Origin: Chaetorhynchus papuensis
Taxonomy: Eukaryota > Chordata > Aves > Passeriformes > Rhipiduridae
NCBI GenBank assembly: GCA_013396525.1
Contig: VWYX01000843.1
Span: 1 to 64,000 of the forward strand
Direction: 5' to 3'
DNA: 64,000 bases
In this document: piece after piece, positions 1-14,300 of the stretch
Numbering within the stretch: the first letter of the stretch is position 1
How the letters are laid out: the number at the start of each line of letters is the position of its first letter
Program-made: the position numbers and the translations under genes
Notes under the pieces: model-generated
What the model saw: the letters and a program-made list of their open reading frames with translations, nothing else
Told to the model about the DNA's origin: nothing
The model's database searches: none

Positions 1-2960
1 ACCCATAAGGATCATTGAGTCCAACTCCTGGCCCTGCACAGGACAACCCCAAGAGTCACACCATGTGCCTGAGAGCATTGTCCAAACACTTCTTGAACTC
101 TGTCAGGCTGGTGCTGTGACCACTTCCCCGGGGAGCCTGTTCCAGTGCCCAGCCACCCTCTGGGTGATAATATCCAACCTAAGTTACCCCTGACACAACT
201 TCAGGCCATTTCCTTGGGTCCTGTCACTGATCACCAGAGAGAAGAGATCAGTGACTGCCCCTCCTCTTCCCCTCATGAAGAAGTTGTAACTGCAATGAGG
301 CCTCCCCTCAGTCTCCTCCAAGCTGAACAGACCAAGTGACCTCAGCCACTCCTCATACCAAAAGGCCCTTCACCATCTTTGTTGCCCTCCTTTGGACACT
401 CTGATAATTTAATATCTTTCCTATATTGTGGCACTCAAAACTGCTGACCCATATTCGGCTTTCTGTAGACCTGGACTCCCAGGTCCCTTTCCATGACACT
501 GAGTTCCAGCATGTCATTCCCCATTCTGTCCATACATCCAGGCTTGCCCAATCCCAGGTGCAGTGTCCAGCACTTTCCCTTGTTGAACTTCCTATGGCTG
601 GTGATTGCCCAGCCCCCCTATTTTGTCAAGGTCTCTCTACAGGGCCTCCCTGCCTTTGAGGGAGTCAACAGCTCCTCACAGTTTTGCAGTGCCTGTGAAC
701 TTGCCCAGTATCCCTTCCAGTCCTGTGTCCAAGTCATTTACGAAGATGCTGAAGAGCACAGGGATGAGGATGGAGCCCTGTGGAACTCCACCAGTCACAG
801 GTCCCCAGTCTGATGTCACCCCATTCACTGTAACCCTTTGTGCCTGACTCATGAGCCAGTTGCTCACCTAACCCATGATGTGTTTCTCCAGCTATGTACT
901 GGACATTTTGACCAGAAGGATCCTGTGAGAGACAGTATTGAAAGCTTGACTGAAATCCAGAAAGATTACATCCCCTGGCTTCACTTGATCAACTAGGTGG
1001 GTTACCTTGAAGGAAATCAGGAAGGAAAAAAGGAAATCAGATTTGATAAGCAGGACTTGACAAGCACTTTCCCCTCATGAAGCCATGCTAGCATTGTCTT
1101 TCAGGTGTTTTTCAATACCTCCCAGAATAATCTTCTCCATAACTTTACCAGACACTCAATGAGATTGACATGCCTGTAGTTTCTCGGGTGCTCCTTCTTG
1201 CCCTTATTGAAAATTGGGACAACGTTCACCAGCTTCCAGTCAGCTGGGACATCTCCAGATTCCCAAGACCACTCAAAAATCATCGAGAGAGGTTTTGTGG
1301 TGACATCAGCATCTCTTTGAGGGTTCTCGGATACATCCCATCAGGCCCCATAGATTTGTAGGGATCCAGCTGGAGCAGCAGATCCTGCACATTTTCAGGG
1401 ATGACTGGGAGCTGATCATTCTTGCAGTCATGGTCCTCCAGCTCAGAGGCTGAGACCCCCTTGGTCCATCATCAATGCTGAACACAGAGGCAAAGAATGT
1501 GTTAAACACCTCTGCCTTGTCCATGTCCCTGTTTGTGAGGTGACCATTCTCATCCTGTTAAGGGTTGATGTTATTCTTACACTGCCAATTGCCATTAATA
1601 TACTTGAAAAAACTCTTTTTATTGTCCCCCATAGTTCTGGCATGTTTAACTCCAGCTGAGCTTTGGCCCATGAATTTTCTCCCTACAGTGGCAAGCAGCA
1701 TTTCCCATGTCACCTGATCTTGCTTCCACTGGGCATACATCTTTCTTTTTTGCCTGATTTCCAAAAGAAGACTTCTGTTCAGCCAAGCTGGTCTTCTGCC
1801 TCTTCTGCTTGACTTCTGACATTTGGGAATTGCCTGGTCCCGTGCCCGTAGGAGATGATTAAAAAGTGACCAGCACTGATGGACCCCAGCACCTACACAA
1901 ACATTTTCCCAGGGGACCTTACTTACTAATTCCCTGAGCAGCCTGAAGTCTGCTCTTCTCATGCCCAGAGCTGAGGTTTTGCTGTCACTTTTCCTCCTGT
2001 CAACAGAGATTTTAAACTTCCACCAAGACGGACGCCAATCTCCACTTCACTAATGGCATCGACTGTTGACAAGCAGTAGATCAAGGAGGGCATCTTTCTG
2101 AGTTATCTCCCGTAGGACCTGTTCCATAAAGTTGTCATCCAGGTTTTTAAGAATCTTCTGGCCCAGGTTGTACCAGCTATGTGATGCTCCCAGATAATTT
2201 CTTGTTAAAATGTGTTTTGGGAGGGGTGAAGATGTGCTCTGAGGCCTTAGGAAGAAAGCAGCTGTGTCGCCACGAAGCCACGTGAGAGAGACTCCCCGGG
2301 TGCCGCAGTAGAGCCGCTGGTCAGCTTCTCCTTTGGCCCAGCGCTGCTGTTCAGACACTGGTGAGACACACACACACCCACCCGCACACTCAAGCCGGAT
2401 AGCTCCATATTATCAAAGGCAAGGAGTGAAAGGAAGGCTCTCCCGCATGGCGGATTCCACAGGCGATGTTTCTTCCATTCCTGCAGAGGTGTCCCGGCAG
2501 AGGGAGGGCAATGTGGCCGGGCAGTCCCCTTACATAGGTTTTACAGAGCCAGTGGATGGGGGGTACAGGGGTGGTACAAGGTGGGGCTCGGGGAAAGCAC
2601 CAATGGGGAGAGGGAAGGGGCAGGACAGGGGACCTGTCCAGGTAAGCAGCCACAGGCTGCTGGGAGAGGTAATGTGATCTGATCTGGGGGTCTGGCTAGG
2701 GTTACAATTCATGCACTAGGGATTGTGGGAGAGACTCTTCCTTTACAGAACATAGGGGAGGTATTTCAGATCTCTGAGTTTTTCCACCAGCCGATCTCAA
2801 CCACTTTCCCTGGCTCATTAGCTGACCCGGTGACCCCAACAACTGGGGCAAGTTGAAGTCCCCCATAAGGACAATGGCAGTCCTTAATATTCTTTTCTCA
2901 CAAATCCACAAATATAAACAACCCAGCAAAGACAATAGGCTATGCAACAGCATATCTTTC
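1..2960 (-). mobile_element. Long degenerate CR1 LINE (endonuclease-RT ORF and 3' region), interrupted
   Basis: Read on the minus strand, this is one CR1 non-LTR retrotransposon carrying much of its second ORF. Near 2862 the peptide LMGDFNLPQ matches the CR1 endonuclease motif. At 2050-2200 KNLDDNFMEQVLRE is the later endonuclease motif. At 1560-1960 lies the long linker (SSRRGRRPAWLNR, GDNKKSFFKYIN). At 1100-1280 is the start of the reverse transcriptase (SGDVPADWKLVNVVP), and at 676-867 the GGVPQGSILIPVLF block. The ORF is split by frameshifts and stops. The place where family members have the catalytic FADD reads FTGT, so the copy is dead. From 1 to about 650 it is RT C-terminus and 3' region; the 3' end probably lies just left of the window. 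Most bird CR1 copies are short 5'-truncated pieces, so this length is uncommon. It sits in a NALCN intron, in the same direction as the gene. Confidence 0.9.
2195..2845. repeat. Unclassified insert splitting the CR1 endonuclease region
   Basis: The two flanks read as CR1 endonuclease on the minus strand, but this roughly 650-base stretch gives no CR1-like peptide in any frame. It is more GC- and CpG-rich than its surroundings, with a short CA-rich run near 2366-2385 and G-rich purine runs at 2555-2635. I saw no clear target-site duplication, terminal TG...CA or inverted repeats, so I cannot place it in a family. It could be a nested LTR, a divergent CR1 segment, or a fusion of two CR1 copies with other DNA between them. 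Both edges are approximate. Confidence 0.45.
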
Positions 2961-4224
2961 ATAGCCCCTAGGTGTTGACTGAGAGTGAAGTTGGTATTTG
3001 CATACTCAAAAGCTCAGAAATCAAGCCTTGTACAGAAGTCTCGCTGCTGGCCACCCTTCCCTCTCTCTCTGCACTAATATCTACATTTCCTTTTCTCTGC
3101 AAAGTTGTACTGGTTGTAATAGTAACTTTTTATTCCCACACTGTTCAAATGTTCATGATGGTCACTAATTCTCCATGCATAATCCTGTGTCCATATCTTC
3201 ACTTTCTTAATGGACATCTCTGAATAAGAGAGCACAGGTAGCAGCCAGAAAAAGCACTTCACAAAGCATTATTTTGGCTTTATACAACCCATGAAGATTT
3301 TCTCAGAATCACCTTATTTCAGTAACTTTCTAAATATTAATATTAATGACAATTCAACTTTTAATACTCATTAAGAATGACGACGCAATAGCTCCTTTTT
3401 TTTTTGTTTGCTATCTGCAACCTCAGAAAAAAATTCAGGCGCTTAAGTACAACATTAGATGGCTCTGGAGTCACCAGACCTTTCTTTAAGGAGTTAAAAG
3501 CAAGTACAACATAACACACTGATTATCTATTATGTGCAATAGTGACATAATTGCATTGCCAGTAAGGTCTGCATATGGATTTTCTACATGAAAGCTGAAT
3601 TTGTATCTTTTTGCAGAAGACTAGAAACAATCAGTAAAATAATGGTACCAAATAATGTTTACTGAAGTATTTTGCAGTTTTGCAGCCTCCAATCCACTTA
3701 TACAAATTAACCCAGCAACAACACCAGACATATGATAAGAGAAGCATTTTGTTTACCAACAAGGACTATATCAAGGTAAAAAAATTCAAAGCAAGATCAC
3801 TTTTTCTACTAGCTCACAGTAAGACTCATGTTCTTATTTAAGTAAAGTAACCATACAACCACACATCCAGCCATATGAAATGAAAATCAAAATTCTAAGT
3901 CCATATATGGACCAACAGATATTTACAAAATATCTTTGCTAATGTGTCTATAGCTTATTTTTCCTTTCATTCTTTATACTAATAAAATGAAACTGTTTCT
4001 TACTAGAAAACCTTTATCATCAATGTTTGCATTACATTTTAGGGGGATTAAATACGCGGTAAAGCTACATCTTTATCCATATGTCTTTTCAGTTTATACA
4101 CCATGGTGTTGCCTGCAGTTAAAAACAATCATAGCAAGAAGAGCAAGTTAAAAAAAATACCAAATGTCATTAGCATACATTCAGATCACTTGAAGCACAC
4201 AGAGAATACTATTTAAATGCTTAC
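2961..4224 (-). other. NALCN: NALCN intron 3 (part), nothing further recognised
   Basis: This AT-rich sequence follows the donor of the exon at 4225-4407 in the gene's direction. I saw no NALCN exon here (the next should encode the GDSSYVKDRWCVFDG region after S2) and no intact repeat. The intron continues beyond the left edge through the CR1 at 1-2960. Confidence 0.7.
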
Positions 4225-4407
4225 CTTAACTATCCCACGGATATGCATTTTTGCTATCATCTCTGCAGTGTAAAGAAACATCAACAGAGTATCAAGAGCA
4301 AATGTCACATACTGGAGAGGCGGATAATGCTCGAAGGTCTTTGGAGTGTTCATACACACAGAAATAACACTGATGATGGCACAAATTCGTAGTAAAGAGT
4401 GCACCCA
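4225..4407 (-). CDS. NALCN: NALCN coding exon 2 (domain I, S1-S2)
   Basis: NALCN is the pore subunit of the voltage-insensitive sodium leak channel, which sets resting excitability in neurons as part of a complex with UNC79, UNC80 and FAM155A. This exon gives 61 codons (residues 37-97) starting WVHSLLRICAIISVISVCMN and ending MIAKMHIRGIVK. Residues of about 37-57 form S1. Residues of about 65-90 form S2, including the acidic and basic residues of YTAEMIAKMH. The exon is bounded by a strong acceptor (a run of T, then CTAG) and a GTAAGC donor, both phase 0. It joins in frame to 6750-6857. The match to vertebrate NALCN as I remember it is almost complete; K59 and A73 are positions where I recall different residues in human. 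No stop or frameshift is present, so the gene looks functional here. Confidence 0.97.
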
Positions 4408-6896
<2,489 letters not shown>

Positions 6897-7887
6897 CTTG
6901 GTGAGAAAAAAACCAGAAAACATCAATTCACTTACACAGTTTTATAATGCATTTTGAACTGTTTTACAAATAACCTAAAGCATTTTGTTTCCATGCATAC
7001 TTCTTTTGTACTTACTGATTTATAGGATATTAATTTTATTAAATATAAATCACTGACCTGACTCTCATTAGTTTACAAAAAAATTACACAAAGGTATGCA
7101 ACACAAACAATTACCAGAAACTTAGCAACGCTGACAGAAAATTTGTTCCAATATGCAAAGAATGCTATTGTTATGAACTTCAACACTGAGTAATCATTGG
7201 ATGAATTTGACCTGGAGCCATTTAATGAAATGGTGACATTTCCATTTATTACACTAGGCTAAGATAAATCCCAACATGCCAAAGGCAAACAGGCGATGCT
7301 AAGCAGCCAGAAGACGTTATTTACTGAAATCAGAAGAGCCTTTTTGCTCTATACTACTATTAACACATTTTTCTAATACTTTTTTTAATGTTAACAATTA
7401 TTTATCCAACAGCCAGACAGCTCTCTGTCTGTGGGGCATGTGTTGGCACATGGAAGAATGGAGGAAAATGTGTCGCTTCCACAAGGTCAGGCTGAGCCTG
7501 GACATTGCTGCATGGGTGGTACTGACTGAGCCTTCTGCATGCTCAGCCATGTGAGCCACAACCAGGGGACACACCAAGAGAGCAGAAAGGTGAGTTAGAT
7601 CTTAGTATTGACTTTCCCACAAACACAATTCATCCAGATCCCAGAGTCTAAACAAATCCAAACATATGAGGAAGATACACTCTCCTGAGAAGTAACTGTC
7701 TGCCCGTGAAATACAATTCTAGTGTTCATGAAATACAACCCCTTAGAGATTTTTTTCATCAAAGTGACGGGGAGGAAGAAAGCAAGATCTTGGGACCTTG
7801 TTCTGGACCTTCACTCTGGACCAAGTGTTGTTTGCAGGTGATACTGCCCTGTGACAAACAAAAGTATATCAAAACAAGTATAAGAAC

Positions 7888-8150
7888 CATAGAATGGTTT
7901 GAATTCGAAGAAACCTTTGAAAATAATCTAATCCAACTCCCCTGCCATGGGGAGTTTTCACTACATCAGGTTGCTGAAAGCCCTGTCCACTTTTCAATGG
8001 TAGGCCAACCACTACTTCTCTGAACAGCCTGTTCTTGTGTCTCACCACCTTCATTGTAAAGAACTTTTTTCCTTATGTCCACCGTAAATCTTCCCTTTAC
8101 CAGTTTAACTCCACTGCTCCCTTGTCCTGTCACTACAGGCCCTGGTAATT
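7888..8150 (-). mobile_element. CR1 LINE 3' end fragment
   Basis: The plus strand reads CATAGAATGGTTTGAATTCG, then a typical reversed CR1 3' region (ACTCCCCTGCCATGGG, GAACAGCCTGTTCTTGTGTC, CCCTTGTCCTGTCACTACAGG). The 3' terminus is therefore at 7888 and the element points left. It is 5'-truncated at about 8150 and moderately diverged. The family motif is clear; the exact subfamily cannot be assigned by eye. Confidence 0.88.
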
Positions 8151-9598
8151 ACAGCTCCAAGTACCACGATGACAACAGCAACACGAATGCAGGAAACACT
8201 GTCCTCGATTAGCTGGAGGCAACAGCGGGCTCAGGATGGCAGAAGTGCCCATGTGCTTGGTCTCAGCTGGCCTTTTCAATCCCATGGGCTGCTGCTTCAT
8301 GTCCAAACACTATCCTTGTCAGTCTCTTCTTCTAGCTTTTATGGCAAATGTAAACCCTTAATCTTATTCCAAGTCCCTCAAAGTCTACCCCTGCTCTGTT
8401 TTCTCTTTCAGATTCAAGAGGTCAGTTCCTGTCTCTATAAAACCAAGTCTTTGAACCATTGGTCTTTGTACAAACCACACAGTAACAGGGCTGAGGTCTT
8501 GTACTAATGTTCCCAGCTGGAGGAGCTGACGTTATGCAGTAACTGATTTTTTAAAACAAACAGAAATCATAAAAAGGCACAAAATAAGAGACAATTTCTG
8601 ACACGCATATTCATTTTAAGTGGTCATTCACAACAACCTTAGTACAAGTGAAACTGGTAAGCTGTCACTAAAAACATGCAAATGCTGTAAAATGGATATT
8701 ATATATTAATAACCCTTCTCTTACAAATGAAGAATGAAATAATATTCACAGAGACAGTATGCTCTCTCTATGTCCATGCTCAAGCTTCATGCTCCCAATT
8801 GTCTTGTAACTGAATTCACTACTTCCTCCTCTTTAGCATGTTTTCTCCTCTTTCTCCTAGGTTTATTTCTCAGCCTAATGTATTGACCTTTTTTCTGTAC
8901 TTAGACCAAAGCACAACCAGAAATGCTTCGAGTCTCAGAGATGCTGGTGTGCTTTTTGAGGTCATGAAACCTTAAAACGGCTACATTTAGCATAGCGATA
9001 AGTTACTGCAATGCCCTGGGAGCTGCATTTCCCAAACCCTTAGGAAAAAAAAACACTGCCTAAAATGTTTAAGTATGTTCTTTTGGAAATTGTTACTTGA
9101 AAGCAAATCAGTGAATTAACAAAATAATAATTTTATATTTACTATTTCTGGTAATGGCTACTACTGTGTTCTTAGTAAGCTTTTAAGAAAAGATGTAGCA
9201 ATAAACAGAGAATTAATAAGATAAGCACAATCAATAATTATGATAAAAGGTTCAGAATATGAAAGATTGATTTTTTGTAGGCACTACTGATTCTTTTTTT
9301 TTAATAAATGATGATCTAAATAAAAGGCTATGTCTATTTGGGGAAGAAAGCAAATTATCATCAATGCTCTTTTAGAAAGACTCTGATGTTTTTATGCTTT
9401 TCTGAGTGTTGCCTATTTATATATCTGATGTGTAGGAAGATTAGCCATAGCCTTCTAATGAAATTCCCACTTATCCTTTTACCCAGTGCCTCTTTGTTTG
9501 TTGGTTCAAGTAATTTTTTAACTGGTCCAGGCACAGAAACGAACATGAACTTTAGATGTTCATAATAAATGTCCATAATAGATTCAGTTCACATACTT

Positions 9599-9743
9599 AG
9601 ATCACAGAAATCACAGAATATTCTGAGTTGGAAGGGAGCCAGAAGGATCATCAGGTCCAACTCTTAAGTGAATGTCTCATATGGACATCAAACCCACAAC
9701 CTTAGCATTACTAGCACCACGCTCTGACCAACTGAGCTAATCA
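9599..9743 (-). mobile_element. tRNA-Ile/CR1 composite SINE (TguSINE1-like)
   Basis: On the minus strand the element begins at about 9743 with a degenerate tRNA-Ile. It has an A box TAGCTCAGTTGG identical to the tRNA consensus, then CAGAGCGTGGTGCTA, and a decayed B box GGGTTTGATGTC. After about 80 bases it changes to a CR1 3' tail (GGACCTGATGATCCTTCTGG, CCCTTCCAACTCAGAATATT) ending in a short ATTCTGTGAT-type repeat at 9599-9618. This head-tail layout is that of TguSINE1, a passerine SINE derived from tRNA-Ile and moved by CR1 enzymes. It is inserted in NALCN intron 1 in the same direction as the gene. The anticodon region is changed and there is no 3' acceptor end, so it is not a tRNA gene. 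Confidence 0.87.
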
Positions 9744-10869
9744 ATGTTGTGACTAAAGAGATTCGAATTCTTATTTTTAAGAGGCAGCCTTGAATAAACA
9801 AATCTCCATTTATATAAACCAAATGGAAGGGAGGAAATGTTATGGAATATAAGAATCAGCTTGTTTACTTCTCTGCTTGAAATGACCTGAAATTCACACA
9901 AAAAATTCAGAATGAAGATGACAAGCCAATAATATTTTGGAAATGGTCTTCAGCAAGATTATTCAAAATATAGCATAGTTACTTTCAAGCTTTTATGCAA
10001 CTTTTTTTTGTTGTTCTCACTACTTTTACTTTACATGGGAACACACACGCTTTTCTATGTGCTGCAGTTTTGGGACTCTGCTATTTATGTAAAGAATTTT
10101 AACCCTTGGACTACTAATCCCTTTTGCACTTGTTTCTGCAGGGAGGAACCAGCTGAAGGATGAAGAGAAGGGGAGCTGTGCACGAACTCCTTCCAGCATG
10201 TGACACGCAGTGAGTGGCGCACCAAGCTGTGCTAATGGGGAGGATGTAGTGCTCCCTAAACCCGATACAAATCCACCCCTGCAGTTCCCGCATTGATTCC
10301 GACACACGTCGTTAGGTCTTCCTTTGATCACAACCTGTTATTAATGTGTGAGGCTTAATACATTCCCCAGGATGTATTTCTAGCTGCAGTGCTTTTAAGA
10401 CATACTGGGTGCAGGGCTTTTAGACAGGAAAATATCATGGAGTTTTGGGGCTGCAACTACTACATATTTCTTTGGAGTACTTTCTTTATAGTAGCAATGA
10501 AAATTCACATTGCAGGTGTCAACCTTTTCAGGAGCAACGTAGAGTCTTTGCTTTTAAATTTCTCTATTTTTAGAAGCAAAGGCAAATTAAAAGGAATAAA
10601 ACTAAACAGAAAATTACTCATACTCTGAGCACCTTCAGATCCATTAGGCCAGCCTTTTCTCTTCCTTTCTATCTCTGAACTTGCACGCATGTTCTGAAAC
10701 CTCTACATTTTCTAAACCACCCCCACCCACTAAATTTGCAGCTTCTGCTGAAATGAAAGTATGCCAGCACAATGGCTGGGGTGAACATAAGACCCATTGT
10801 GTTACAGTGAGCCAGCCCCATTAGAGAAATATCTAAAATGGGCTGGATTTCAGCATCCAAAAAGCCACA

Positions 10870-11350
10870 GACTGAAGATGCATCCCCGTGGGGTGCAGCC
10901 TCCTGTTTCTGGATTTTTCCCCGGGTGCCTGATGCCTATTTATAAGGTTAATTGACTATGCATCAGGTCTGGGACTCTGATCAGGAATTCGAAATTGCCT
11001 CTGTTGTCCTTGTTCCTCCCCTGTTCATTTCCTATTTGCCACATGTCAGTATTCCATCACTCTCCCATTGGCTCGTCTCCTCGCCCGCCCCCCTCCCCCC
11101 GATCGGGAGGGGGATAAGAACCCGGGCAAGAGGAGATTGGTCGCCATTTGGAGCTGGGTATAAGTTGTTATGTTATACTTTTCCTCTGTGAGGAATAAAG
11201 ATTTTATATATACCAGCTTCGGTGGTCCGCTTCTGCCTAACCTTAGTAGCAGAGAAGATATCGCTTGCCTAGAAACGGAGCCACGGGACTGAGAGGTCTG
11301 AGCCAATCTATCATCTATTACCCTGGCTAAAAACCTCTTTTAGGAGCTAC
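10870..11350 (+). mobile_element. LTR-like sequence, probably a solo endogenous retrovirus LTR
   Basis: In order on the plus strand there is a CCCATTGGCT box (about 11066), a GC-rich hairpin (11087-11112), a TATAAG box (11159-11164) and AATAAAG (11194-11200). These are followed by a CpG-containing stretch with GCTTCGGTGGTCCGC. A promoter followed within about 40 bases by a polyadenylation signal is typical of the U3-R-U5 order of a retroviral LTR and is unlike neighbouring intron DNA. I found no protein-coding retroviral remains beside it, so a solo LTR is the simplest reading. I could not find the terminal TG...CA or a target-site duplication, so both ends are approximate. It is antisense to NALCN. 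Confidence 0.6.
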
Positions 11351-14300
11351 CGAGGCAAGGAGAAGGTATTCCCGCAAACCGAGACCCCAGAGCAAAGATA
11401 CCATTGTGCACTTGGGAAAAAAGAATATGAAGAAGGTATAACCCAGCTTGCAATATTCCCACTAAGAGCAAAACACTCCTGATGGAAATAGGCAGTTCCT
11501 TAAAATTCGTAAGACAAATTTTAAAAAGTAGCTGATCCTCCACAACATCAAAAGCTGAGAAATCTGAGTCTTGTTTATAAAGCAAGCTCACTGTATATAG
11601 CATAATCTGCTCAAAAGATCTCTATCACAAAGTTAGGAAAACATGCTTATAAAGGCTCTGGCTGATAAAGAAGGCAGCTGAAAAATGACTTCGCAGAAAT
11701 AAAAACAGGGAAATAAAGAAGATATTCCTACCTACAATTTATGGAGAGAGTTCAAAAATCAGACAAATCCTTGGAATCGGCAATGCCTGGCTTCCAACAC
11801 GCTTTTCTCTTGCTGCCTATTGACTTTGTCACCTGAAACCACATGAGCACTACCTGAAGGTCCTCCCAAGGCAGGTCACCTACAAGAACTCTCTTCAATT
11901 CTCCTTTGAAAATGTCAACTCCCCTTCCAACATTTTCCAGAGCAGGTACACAGAAAGTGGCACATACATTTCTAGACAATAATTGCAAATGTGAGAGCTA
12001 AAACGGGTGACAGGAAGATGATGTGAATACCCATAGATATAGCATGATGACAAAACCCCATTTTCATACTATACATTAAAAACGCCCCAAAGTACAGGCT
12101 ACCTTAAAGAAATTGATTGCTCTTAACTGTAGCATGCATTACATGGTTTTAGGAAAAATGTAAGTTCCCATTCTTTCATCTCAATAGCCTTCTCCTTTCC
12201 TTCTCTGCCAACTGACACTATTTATCTATTGCCTGCTCCCTCCATCCACACGTTCTTCCACCCCTGATTTTGGGTACAGGTACAGCTAAATGGCATTGCA
12301 GTGTTTGTTTTCATGTAGCAAAAATCTGACATGAGCAAGCTGCACATGCAAAAGTATAGATATATTTATTTTAGAAGGGTAAAGACAGAATTCCAGTGGA
12401 TACAATCACATGGCACATGCTACCACTTATGCTATGAACTCATAATTAATTTCAAGTAAGAGCTTATTTCAGTACTTTTTCTCTGTGTGGTATCATTACT
12501 GTATCTGATGAAATGTTCTGAAAGATGTCTTTGTTATTTAAGCAGGATATACTGCTAATAACTGACCAAACTTTAGTATTTATTAAAAACAAAGCTGGTT
12601 CCTCACAAAGAAGGTACACCGAAGGAAATATTCTAAAAATCAGTTACATTCACATTTTCAAATAATTTAGATACAGGTATGAAAGAACAACTGATGATAT
12701 CTTGTACTTACTAACAGGATCCCAGGCCAAAGATACCAAGACTGGGGTTCACAACTGAGAAAGGTTTAACAATTGCTTAAGGCTGCAAATGTAAGAACAT
12801 CTAGTGTAAAAACAGACAGGTGTTCAGACTTTAGCTCTTTGCTTGCAACACATTTCCTGTGTCTTGCCTTATTATCGACTCAGGACAACGCTCTTACAAT
12901 ATTTATTTATTACATATAAATTCTTCCTCTCAGATGTAGCCATAATAATACTCAGCAAGTAGAATCAAATATCTCATTGCATACAAAGGCAGGTCTCTTG
13001 TGAGTCAGATATACAGACTACTGCTACTGTCACATAATGTTGGTCTTTTTACTATAACCCTTCTAACATCTGGAATATACAATTTGGAAGAAACTACACA
13101 TGCATGTACATGGTGCCGTGATGCAGCCACAAATGGAACTTTTTAATTTTAAATAGAATTGCTTAGCTTTTCCACATTTTTTAAATTAAGAGATTTGGCT
13201 GAGTAAAATAAAAAAGCCAGAACAACTGAAGATGATTTTTCAAATGATGCTTTCAGACCACACCATGTCACATTCCACTACACTTGTTTAACATACAAAG
13301 TAGAGACACAGGTACTCCAAAGCAACTTATGTAGTAAAGAGAAGGTACACTCTCACATTCCAAAGTCCCAGGTCCCTGTGTATCCCAAAGCAGGAACACA
13401 TCCAAGCATGAAGCAGCTAGTTCCCTGTAAAAGTAGACAGCTTTTGCTTTTCAGTGGAAACCAAGGCACAAAACTGGTTAGCACCCTCCATCTCCCCCCA
13501 ACAGGCTGGTTATTGGCATGACTGGTCAACATGACAGCTTTTCAAGTCCTACAATTATACTGCCAGAATGGTTGATAAAATGCTAAAATTTACTGATGCC
13601 CACTGAATGCACAGTAATTATAGAGAAAACACCAATGGCAATATATTTCCTTTATGAATATGTAGCACAGTTTAACAACTAGTTTATTTTGAAAGTTCAC
13701 TTTGACTGTGGGCCACCTACCCACCATTTGCTGACCTAAGATAGGTCAACTACAATGTAGTCTATTCAAATAAATGTCAGAGCCCATTCCTGACAAAGAC
13801 ATGCAGCAACATCTTTAGTAAGAATCATGCTGAAAAAAAACAGAGAGCAGTGTTCTGGAATTTGCTTTTGTAGCCCATGTCCAGGTGGAAGTTGTGTTTA
13901 CCCCTTTGTGCAAGTACGGGGACAGGCAGTACCAGGACAGGCAGTACCACTTGATTGAGTGGATTAGGGGAGCAACCCATCTTCTCTCTATAATACCCCA
14001 CATTCAGTAACCTGCTCTGAGTACTGTGGGTCAATTTTTCAGGGTTTTAAAGGAAGGAATGAGGGTATCCTTCCAGAATGATACAGGGCTGGAAAGGAGC
14101 TTCTCTGTAGGCAGACAGCTGGCAGCATGCCTGCTTAAGTGATTATTTTAATGTTTCTGGGATTTTGTTATATCATTAATTATATACTAGTGTGCCTAGA
14201 ACATTGTATACCCATCTTTTCACAACTTAAATACATAAAAACTAAAATAAACAGCAGTTATATTCTTTTAAATTTGTTACAATTTTTGCTAAAATAATTA

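Noticed and set aside
9660..9743. A tRNA-Ile gene on the minus strand
   Set aside because: The A box is perfect, but the B box is decayed, the anticodon loop is altered, the acceptor stem does not close, and the 3' part continues into a CR1 tail. It is a SINE.
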